NCBI GenBank assembly: GCA_947561395.2
Contig: OX387192.1
Span: 7,042,221 to 7,106,220, forward strand
From: Buxus sempervirens
Taxonomy: Eukaryota > Streptophyta > Magnoliopsida > Buxales > Buxaceae
Reading direction: 5' to 3'
DNA: 64,000 nt
Shown: one piece after another, positions 48,480 through 58,188 of the stretch
How positions within the stretch are numbered: the first letter of the stretch is position 1
How the letters are laid out: every line of letters starts with the position of its first letter
Notes under the pieces: generated by a model
What the model was told of the DNA's origin: nothing
The model's database searches: none
Seen by the model: the letters and a program-made list of their open reading frames with translations, nothing else
Translations under genes and position numbers: made by a program

Positions 48480-51400
48480 GAAAAGTTTGACTACTACAAT
48501 GGAAACTGTTGGATCAACTTCAACAAGAAAAAAACAACTGCGCAACAGTTGGCTACACTTCAGGTAAAGTTTCCTTCACTTATTTATTTGTTTTTTCTAC
48601 AAGTAAGCATGGAAGCAATCCAATATTTTGGATCATTCTCTTTGTATAAGTTTGGGTATGGTTGTCAAGATGACGGTTATTTTAATTCATTTTGCACCCT
48701 TGTAATTCTTAATATATTATCGGCCATGATTTTCCTTTTGTTCTTTCAAGGAATATTATGTAAATAAAAGAATAAAGAATCGTATTGAAGGTGAACAAAT
48801 CCCGACAAAGCAGCAGGTAGGCATTATCAATGGCACCGGTTAAGGAACATCCTTTATTTTATTTATTTTGCACTTCATCGATCCTATTCAAATGAATTTA
48901 TCTATTTAGTTATTGCATTTCAGTTATTCGTGGATGCTGTTAGAGCATGGAGGTCCATGAATCAAGCTGAGAAAGAAGAATTTAAGCGAGCGTCACGGCT
49001 TGAGTGGGACGAATACAAGAGGGCTATCCCACAACAAGGACCGCGAAAAAACCAACAGGTACGTGAAATTTCTTATCTGTAATTGGAATTATTGTGGATA
49101 ATTAGTTGGGACTAATATATTCTTTCGTTTTACCTTTGTTTTTTGTAGGCTGAGATACAGACACGTTGTTCACCTAGACGTTTCATTACGTTTATACACG
49201 ATATTTCATTCACCGCTTCTCAGGAGCAATGCCTTAGAGATAGTGGCTTTCACTGCCTACTGAATTTACACGGGACAAAGCTTTATCGGCGACTCTGTCA
49301 TTGGATTCTTCTGAATTTAGATACTAAGAAGAGATGTATCAGAGTTGGGGCCCAGAATATTTTCTTTGACACACACGAAGTGAAGATTATAATTGGGCTA
49401 CCCATACAGGGGATATACGTTGATACATCTAAATCAGAAATCCTCGATATGACAGAGTTGCATAGATTTTACGGGGCACGCAATGGAAGCATCCCTATTA
49501 AGAATGTTGAGAAGAGCTTGAAGAGCCCAGAGAACGATCATGAGTGGATCTGTTCTTTTGTATTATATTCGTTGACGACCTTAGTAAGTCCATCTTCAAT
49601 GATTGATGTGAGTGCATCCTATCTTCCCTTGCTGGTCAATGTAGAGAGGATAGGAGGTTACAACTGGGGAAAGTATCTTTTAGATACATTGATGCATCAC
49701 GTAGCCGAGTTTCAAATGGGCAAACGGAAATGCATCAATGGCTGTTTATGATTTTTACAGGTATGTATAGTATTTCATACATGCATTGGCTTGTTTACCC
49801 TAGCTTATGATAATGATAGTACGTCTAATGATAATTCGATCGTTGCTTAGTATTTGTATTACGATCAGATGATTGTTGGTCAAGCAACACCTCCCACTAC
49901 TCCACGTATGGCAGCGTGGACGGATGCATTGCTTTTCCAAAGGGAGAAAGATGAAATGGCACTCGGTGGTTATGGAAACGGAAAGGTATACATATATATA
50001 TTTGAGTTGAACTGATTATTGTAGGTTTTGTTGTCAATTTTGCAAATAACACAACATTTCTATGTACTCACTAATATACACGTTAAATATTGTAGATGGT
50101 TGAGCATCGTGCTAAAAGCCGTGTGGAAGATGAGGCGTTAGGCGAAGCACATGAACTAAATTTCATTGATCTTCGGCAATTTCGTGGAGATCCAGATCCT
50201 GTAAGATTGGGTTTTTTTTTTGTATTATACCTAACGTTTTCTTATTACGAACACATCCACATGTTTTATGATTGGGTGTTGTGTATTCCAGGTTATTCAA
50301 GGTCATCTCACGAGGATATTGGACACGTATAGCGAGATGCTAAATCACGTGAAGTCAAGGCAAACCGTCAACCCCTCCGATATCCACGTGCGATGTGAGA
50401 GCCCTGATCATATGGATGCTCCCGACTGTTCCATGCTCAATGTTCTTGATGAAGCAATGATAGCACCCTCCCATCATAGCACCCATGAGAGCGGTGATCA
50501 TACCACCGCTCTCGACACGACGGTGTTTGTGGAGGTACAGAAGGATAAAATGCAAGTGGATGAGGTGGCGACAGTTCCATCTCGAAGCAGCACCAAAACC
50601 GAGGTAACCAAACCTCGAAGAGGGTCAAGCAAGAAGTCACGTGGGAGACATTGTTGCACTCCATATATTGGCCATCGCTTCCATCCTCAATTGGGCCCAG
50701 AAGGAAGCTCAGTCCTACAATACGTTCGCCGAAACAAGCATTCTAAGTAAGATAATATTTCTAAACTAACTTGTAAATGTTATGTATTATAATTCGTAGT
50801 GAATAATTCCTCATCGTTTTTTTCAGTGAAATTATATTCAAATTTGATTCCATCTATGCATCGACATCTGAATTGGCATGTTTGTTAGACAACAAACATG
50901 TTAATAATGTGGTATGTAAAGCCTATCTTGTGAATAATATATTGGTTGTTCAATTGTACATGACATCACTCATGGTATTTTTTTTATAGGCTATCAATGC
51001 TTTTGGAGCATGTCTTATGAAGAAGCAACAATTGTCGACTAGCCGCAAAGTCAGCCGTCATTATTGCCCCACATATGTTTGTGTAAGGACTTTTTGCGAT
51101 AGCACTAGTAGTCATTATGAATGTACAAATGTTGTTGTTCAAGGCCAGACTAATGAATAAAATTTCCTTCCATATATTATGCAGGAGTGGATAATGAATA
51201 TTGATTGTGGTTCCATCGAATCTTTGCGTCCTTACTTTGATCCAGGGCGACTAGGGTATTCTGTGGTTGCATGCAATCTTGTAAGTTTCTTGGGATGCAA
51301 TGTGCCACCTTCACAAGTGATTTGTTTCAGATTTTTTATGCTTTTATCCTTACTTAGCAATCTGTAATCGGTTTTTTACTTACAAGGTTGTCTTACTTGT

Positions 51401-52114
51401 ATGTAGATTTTTGTTCCCATGTATCTACGCAATAATTGGTTTCTTTTAGTTTTAAACCTAAAAGAACGGAGAGTGGAAGTGCTTGACTCAATGGATGGGG
51501 CACGTCGTGCGGGACATCAATCCATAATTGAAACACAAGTAATTTTTATATTAATGAAATTTTCTTATACCATTTATAACACTTATCATATTGACACTCG
51601 CTTCGTCACTTGTAGATCCAGATGTTGGATAAGATCTTACATGACTTCGAAGGTGGTGATGAATTTCCACTTTTACTGTGGGAGTTGCGGCAGGTTAAGG
51701 TCCCACACCAAACCAACGGGTAAGCCATTAGGTTTGTTTCGTTTCATAAGTAGGTTTGTTTCGCTTCATACATATGTTAGCTTCTTACAAGTGATGTGAT
51801 TATATACCATTAGGTATGATTGTGGTGTCTTCATGATGAAATTCATGGAGGTGTGTGGGATGGCAGCACCTTGTCTCCAGCATTTGATCAGGTGCGTATA
51901 TAACTTAAATGTTTTTTTTATAATTATAGTTATCAAGTACGTCGCTAGTAACACACAAGTACATCTTCTATGAATTCAGAGTAATATCGCACACTTTAGG
52001 GATAAGTTCCTTGTTGACTTCGTTAAGCACCCTTCAAACCAAGTGCGGGACATCGTTCTTTCTAAGGTAGCAAACACAAATGAAGAGGAGACTAGTGAAG
52101 GTGAAGAAGCCTAA
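48480..52114 (+). pseudogene. Ulp1-like (C48) cysteine protease gene of the MULE, 14 visible exons
   Basis: Ulp1 proteases cleave SUMO; the MULE-borne relatives have unknown targets. Exons with GT-AG borders run 48480-48563, 48751-48816, 48924-49058, 49149-49760, 49851-49985, 50096-50200, 50292-50745, 50827-50911, 50990-51082, 51185-51280, 51407-51538, 51616-51719, 51814-51891 and 51980-52114 (stop). The long fourth exon encodes the N-terminal globular region typical of these transposon proteins (ITFIHDISFTASQEQCLRDS; IIIGLPIQGIYVDTSK). The C-terminal protease core has NNWFLLVLNLKERRVEVLDS, HQTNGYDCGVFMMKF and VDFVKHPSNQVRD. The catalytic Asp (VLDS), Gln (HQTNG) and Cys (DCG) remain. The expected His before Trp is Asn. 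A TGA at 49749-49751 interrupts GCL.FLQ. The 5' start is not identified. It converges with the FAR1 gene. Confidence 0.85.
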
Positions 52115-52546
52115 GAGGTAAGACCTATCTGTCACATGTTCAATAACAAGGTTATTTGAAACTAATAACATTCAGGTGCGTACATAAATTTATGATTGCA
52201 TTGTTTATAGGTATGATTTACAACTCCGGCATTCCTGGCTTGATAGCAAGGTAAAGAAGCTGAAGGCCATCTTAAACATCCAAGTACAACGGAAGATTGT
52301 CTATAGAAAACTTGTACATTAAATTGTTTGTAAATTTATTTTGCTAACGAGTGAAGATGGTTGTAAATTTCGATCTCTATCTGTGAGAGGAAGACAATTG
52401 TAAAATTGCAATATTTGTACATAATTTTAGGTTATATAATTTTCATTCTATCCCCATTTTTTTGCTATATAATTTTCTAGTAATCAAAATTATCATTACG
52501 AAGCAAAACCACCATTATAGGGAGAACAAGATGAAGCATTGTCATG
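52115..52546 (+). other. 3' region of the Ulp1-like gene
   Basis: Includes a possible 3'-UTR intron (GTAAGACC at 52119 to TTTATAG at 52210) and AT-rich DNA. No coding sequence is seen. Confidence 0.4.
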
Positions 52547-53170
52547 TTACAAGTCCCACAATGCCCCGTTACAAGTCCCACCATGCCATGCCTAGTTACA
52601 AGTCCAACCATGCCTACTTACAAGTCCAACCAACCATGCCTAGTTACAAGTCCAACCATGCCTACTTATGCCTAGTTACAAGTCCAACCATGCCTACTTA
52701 CAAGTCCAACCAACCATGCCTACTTACAAGTCCAACCATGCGTACTTACAAGTCCAACCATGCTTAGTTACAAGTCCAACCATACCTACTTACAAGTCCA
52801 ACCATGCTTACTTACAATTCCAACAATGCCTAGTTACAAGTCCAACCATGCCTACTTACAAGTCTAACCATGCCTAGTTACAAGTCCAACCAACCATGCC
52901 TACTTATAAGTCCAACCAACCATGCCTACTTACAAGTCCAACCATGCATACTTACAAGTCCAACCAATCATGCCCAGTTACAAGTCCAACCACGCCTACT
53001 TACAAGTCCAACCATGCCTACTTAGTCCAACCATGCCTACTTACAATTCCACCCATGCCTACTTACAAGTCCAACCAACCATGCCTACTTACAAGTCCAA
53101 CCAACTATGCCTACTTACAAGTCAAACCATGCGTACTTACAAGTCTGACCATGCCCAATTACAAGTCCAA
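52547..53170 (+). repeat. 22-bp minisatellite, ~27 copies
   Basis: Unit ACAAGTCCAACCATGCCTAC plus TT, with some units extended by an extra CAAC. Because 22 is not a multiple of three and the unit has no stop, the plus-strand frames stay open over long distances. These are not genes. Confidence 0.95.
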
Positions 53171-53329
53171 CTATTCCTAGGCCTTAAATTCGTAAAGATA
53201 TATGGGAAAAAAAAGATAAGTGTGACAATTTCGCGACGATTTCCGAACGCTCGAGCAGGAGGTGCCAAATTTGGCAACTTTTTGAAAAATTTTGGAGCGT
53301 TTTGCGCTCGCTCGAGTGTCAAGCATACT

Positions 53330-53605
53330 TTGTAGAAACTCAGAAAACCCGAGAGTGACGCGTTCTTCACGATTTTGGGCCGCTTGAGAGTCAAGGCAAA
53401 CTGAAAAAAAACTCAGAAAACCCGAGAGTGACGCATTATTCACGTTTTTTCGGCCGCTCAAGTGTCAAGGCAAACTGAAAAAAACTCAGACAACCCGAGA
53501 GTGACCGTTCTATGTGATTTTCGGCTGCTCGAGCATCAAGGCTAAACTAAAAAAAACCCAGCCAACCTGAACGTGACGCGATCTACGCGTTTTCCTACCA
53601 CTTGA
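53330..53605 (+). repeat. ~73-bp tandem repeat, four copies
   Basis: CTCAGAAAACCCGAGAGTGA recurs at about 53339, 53412, 53485 and 53557 (diverged), each followed by CGCTCGAG/CGCTTGAG-like and TGTCAAGGCAAACT motifs. It lies just upstream of the leader exon of the next gene and may be part of its promoter. Confidence 0.85.
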
Positions 53606-54298
53606 GTGTCACGGTGTAAATTTCAAAAAAAAAACACAAACCCTAAATATGTGCGCTCGCCCTTCTATTCTCCTAGTTTCAACCTTCAAACCGCCACCGC
53701 TTTCACTATTCGTAGTGGTTTCGCCAGGCATTTTCGAATTTGTGCTTGGGATTGGATCCAGGGCATTTTTGCGTTCGTCCAAGGTACGTGGGGTGTATAT
53801 TTTAATATTTATTCCATGCTTTGAGGATTTCATTGAGGATGGTTTATATGTTGAAGAAGACGACTCTTGTCATTGTTTCTTTGAAATTTTGTAAAACAGA
53901 AAGACCTAATCACATTACTCAACAATGTAACTTTGGATGCCGACAAAAAATAACGATTGTAATCAAAGGAATAAGAAAGAAAAAAAAAAAATATATATAT
54001 ATATATATATATTTGAACCGATTTCATTTTATTTGTTTTATTTTTGTTATATTTCCTTTCTCCGTGTTCCCATTGATCGAATATGTGCTTCTCAACATAT
54101 CTTTTCGTCGATATTTAATACTATACTCTTAATGCAAATGCCTAAAAAACGCAAAACCACCTGAGGGTCTACGTCTAACATACAACCTAGTGAGGTAGAT
54201 GCAGAAATATTTGTTGACTGCCATGCACAAATGAGGTTTCGTCAACAACTTCACAACCGGACTCTCCTGTTAAAGCGGAAGGTAATAATCACCAAGCT

Positions 54299-56515
54299 TG
54301 TAAAACCCCAAATTTTTCTACATGATTTTTGTTTATGAGAATTAATGAGGTGTGTATGTAGGGAAAACTTGGTGGGCGAGCATGCACCAAATCAGTTTTT
54401 TTAAAACTCTTCGAGCGGCAAAGTATATAGGGTAAGTATAAATACATAAGGTAGTTAGATTCGTAGGTTTCGTTTTCTCGCATACTTTGTGTTGAAAGTG
54501 ATTTCAGCTAGTGATCTAGGGTTTTGGAGAGAAGCAAACCGCGTGCATCTTGCCGATTAAGTGTTCAGAATCAAGGTGTTCAAAAGAAAACCTCTTACGA
54601 ACAGAGGGAAACTAGGTGGCAATCGACTTGTTGGATTGCTCTACTAGGAGTTGCCGTTGCAAAGCTTTGGAGCGTATAACAGTGAGTAGCATCGTTTTGA
54701 TTTATAGTTGGTTTTGATCTCTAAGATTTGCCGAAAGCATAGTTTCTGAATAAGATATGTTCGAGAGTGAGTTATTTGATGGGTTTAGAGTCGTGATTAT
54801 AAAGTTGTTTAGATTAAATCCGAATCATGTTTAAAAGTGTTTTGGTAATGGTAGAAGCATAGATGAGTAGTTACAGAGGTCAAAAATATGGTCAGTCATG
54901 GAGTTCTAAGATTAATAGAGAGTCGTGAGTCAGAGGTAGTGTCCGCCGACTTGGCGCCTACCTAGCGCCAAGTGGTAGAGTCAGCGCAAGCTATGTCTTG
55001 TTGTTCTCGCCAAGTTCGCGCTCAGCTCGTGCCAACAGCGCGCGAAATATTTTTAGTCTCGCCAAGTTCGCGCTTGTCTTGCGCCAAGTATTTTGAGTTA
55101 GCGCGAGATGCTGATTTAGTATACGCCGAGTCCACGCCGACCTCGCGCCAAGCACCAGAGATCAGTGTACCCAATAAAAATTGCCGAAAGTTGGTTCTGA
55201 CCCATCCAAGCAAATTTTTTATACTTTGAGACTACAACCTCTTACCCAAGGACTAGATTAGGATATTAGATATGTTATATCTATTCAAAACAATTGGAAG
55301 AACCTTAAATCAAATTCTGGAAAATTCTATAAGTGTCTGAAGTGGGAATTGAAGGAATCTAGGTAGGTTATTGGTTGTTCATGATACTATAAGATAATGA
55401 GTTAGTCTTCTTTATGCATTATATTTGTTATCTGATCATGAATCTATTTAATCTGGATTTATTTGATATCAAAGGGCTGAATAGTATTGTAAATTTTCTT
55501 GTGTGAGTAAAAGGATTTTACTGATGAGGTTTATTTTGGTGTTGGGATACCTACTGAAATTACATGAGTTGCTATTCTGGTTGGAATGACTTGTGATAAG
55601 TGTATTGGATTACACATGATGGTAATCAGTGCGGGTTTATTGTTTTGCAAATACTGAGTTTTGTGCGATGGTTTTCTGTTTTGGGTTTAGCTTCCCTTGG
55701 ATCCATGTTAAGTTTAGTAATGTGATGGTATTGTTTGTTGGGGTAATTGCATGGCCTTGTGTGTTGCCACGACCGGTGTAGAGCAGCCAGATACCCTGAG
55801 TAGGCCTGGTTGTCAGTGTCGATACCCGGAGTAGGCCGGCATTGGATGACGATGCCCTGAGTAGGCCGTCATTTTAGAGTGTCTGAAACCCTGAGTAGGC
55901 CAAAACTGTGTATATGGAGGTGTGGAATGTCTCCTTGGCATGTGAATTAACCAATTTAAGCAATATGCATGACATTGACCTTTCATTGTTTTATCGGTAC
56001 TATGGTTGATATTTGATGTGAACTAATATTAGACTTCCGGATTTCCATTTCGTATTTATCTCTATTGACGTATTGGTGTTGGTTATTTATCGAAGCATAT
56101 TTATAACTGTTGATAACTATTTTTGCATGCATATGCTACTCGCTGAGATATTCGTATCTCATTCCTTTGCTTTTGATTTGTTTTTCAGATACTCATGGTG
56201 AGGCGCCTACGGGGTAGATCCGACTGACACATATAAGGAGGAAGATTATTACTACAATCCATAAACTAGTAGGTTTATTTTAGATTGGAACTTTGACTCA
56301 TTTGATTTTGGGAAATGTAATAAAGTAGTTGATGTGGATTCGTTTGATTTTAATTAAAGATTATTTTGGACTTCTTAGATAAGAATTTAATTGTACACTC
56401 TGATATGGTATTAATTGAGTGATTATCCAGCGATCACATTTATTTTGGATCCTTACCTAACCCTCTGTGAGACGTGTTATATCTTTAATGAACAACACGG
56501 ATCCGGGGCATTACA
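54299..56515 (+). mobile_element. Solo LTR of family C type, inserted in the coding sequence
   Basis: Starts TGTAAAACCCCAAA and ends GGGGCATTACA, 2217 bp. The flanking 5 bp are AAGCT (54294-54298) and TAGCT (56516-56520), one mismatch. It has a TATAAATA near 54437, a GGCGCC/GCGCCAAG cassette at 54940-55150, four ~40-bp CCCTGAGTAGGCC repeats at 55790-55900, a TATCTCATTCC block near 56152 and a GCACTCTGATAT-like tail. It interrupts the transposon-protein gene between codons for KL and DPD. No internal domain remains. Confidence 0.88.
55790..55905 (+). repeat. Tandem CCCTGAGTAGGCC repeats in the solo LTR
   Basis: Four units of 30-40 bp, each ending CCC(T/G)GAGTAGGCC. Similar CTCCTAGATTGG.. repeats occur at the equivalent position in the C-like block (15730-15800). 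Confidence 0.8.
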
Positions 56516-57490
56516 TAGCTTGATCCCGATATTACTTCGGTTTTTACTTCTAGGGGTTGGCAACCTTTGCTCAAGAATCTTCCTGCTCCCCAAGCCATCC
56601 TTGTTCGGGAGTTCTATGCAAACATGTATGGTTGGTCCCTTAACCCTCCCGAATTCAAAGTGTATTTTCGCGGTCAAACAATTTCATTCACCCCTGATGT
56701 CATCTCTCAGATATTAGGGATACCCAGAGTGCTTGAGCCTCAATATCCTTATCATGAAGCCGACACCCCTTCACCTACTCATATGGCATCTTTTGTGTGC
56801 AACAGTACTACCCCTTTCCGTGGAACACATCTAATGGTTGATAATCTTCCAACTCATCGGTCCGTTATTCTTCGGATTATGAGCACCAACATATGCCCAG
56901 TGGGTCATTTACATACCCTCCCACTCAAGAGACTTCACTTCTTTTATGCATTACTCCAAGGTCATTCAATAGACCTTCCTTCCCAAATGGTTCGTTTCAT
57001 GCTACACATTCTAATGAACATCAAACGGAAGCGAAAACTTATATTTCCTTGCCTCATTACCCGACTCATGCAAGCACTTGGCGTAGTAATCCCAGATATT
57101 GAGCCACCTCTAGTGCTTCCGCCACCTATTGGGCCTACCACCGTAGCACAAAGTGTTGCACATACTAATGCTGCTACTCGGGCTGGTGCTCGTCGTCCAC
57201 GTCGTGAATCATCTTCCGGGGCTGGAACCTCCCATTCTGGTTCATCTTCGGCTGGTCCTTCATTTGATCCACCTGCCGTTATGGATTATTTGTCAAAGAT
57301 TTATGAAGTCCAGCAACAATCGCACGCAGAACTAGCACTGATCTGATCTACCCAAGAGATGCAAAGCCGGCAGCTTTCAGAGTTACAGGGAGCAGTGTCG
57401 CAACTTCAACTACACCGTAACGAGGATCAAGAGGACGAAGACGGGGATGAAGACGAAGATAATGATGATGAAGAAAGTGAGGCAGACTGA

Positions 57491-58188
57491 AGCAAGGAGG
57501 GGAGCAGAAATTTTACTTTTTTGTCGTGGCTTTGATTTGCTGTATTTTGTGGCCAAACGCTCGGTTTTTTTTTTTAAAGGTTGTACTCCATTAGTGGCTT
57601 GCACTCTTGCAAATTTATCACACTAAGCGTGCTTCTTACAAAAATTGTTTTGATCTCACCATGCAATATTTTGCTTACTCTGTTTGGAAATTGGTTTACG
57701 ATTCGTATTGGTTCAACAGCATAAACATGAACGAAGGTCTCGTGTCTTATCGACGCGCCGTTTTGTGATTGACACCATAAAAATGCCATAAAGAGGGTCA
57801 CCGTAGAGGAAATTGGATGGATAATTCCACAAGTAGAGGATGAGTGCATAAAACAAAGCATCAGACACATGCAAAGTATCACGCAAACTCAAATAACATG
57901 TAATTATCAGTTGTCTAATTGATCAAGAATATATTGAACCAAGCCACTAAGATAAATATCTATACAAGATAAAACTCAAAGTATCACACAAACTCACACG
58001 TCTATGTTCCTTTAATTGCTACATTTACTTCTTAACTCAAGTTTAATAATGAACCCATATTAGGCTAACAATTAGGACCAAGGAGGAGGACAAAAGAAAA
58101 CAATAGGAGCAAGTTCAAACAAATCCAAGCTGCAAAGCAATGGGGCAAGAATCATTGCTTTAGTGGCAGGGCAAGTTGAAGGAATCCA
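57491..58188. other. Intergenic space between convergent MULE genes
   Basis: 3' regions of the transposon-protein gene (plus) and of the FAR1 gene (minus). No coding sequence is recognised. Confidence 0.5.

Larger units (their letters stand above)
54132..57490 (+). pseudogene. 'Putative plant transposon protein' domain gene, split by an LTR
   Basis: The frame starts at an ATG at 54132/54138 (MPKKRKTT) and runs through SNIQPSEVDAEIFVDCHAQM and LLLKRKVIITKL to 54298. It resumes after the solo LTR at 56521 with DPDITSVFTSRGWQPLL, LVREFYANMYG, VYFRGQTISFTPDVISQILG, then LPLKRLHFFYALLQG. It ends in an acidic tail (EDEDGDEDEDNDDEESE) at 57490. The REFYANM...V.FRG..I.FTP..I...LG layout matches the plant domain named 'putative plant transposon protein' (Transposase_32), whose function is not established. 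TGA codons interrupt the frame after KTT (about 54162) and after ELALI (57344-57346). A leader-like exon with donor AAG/GTACGT lies at about 53640-53782. It lies between the Ulp1 and FAR1 genes inside the MULE. Confidence 0.78.

Noticed and set aside
52547-53180. CRISPR-like regular repeats
   Set aside because: Units are head-to-tail without unique spacers, in plant nuclear DNA; this is a minisatellite.
53937-54164. Frame of 75 codons containing YIYIYIYI
   Set aside because: It is made by the TA microsatellite at 53990-54012; only its last codons (MPKKRKTT) belong to the transposon-protein gene.
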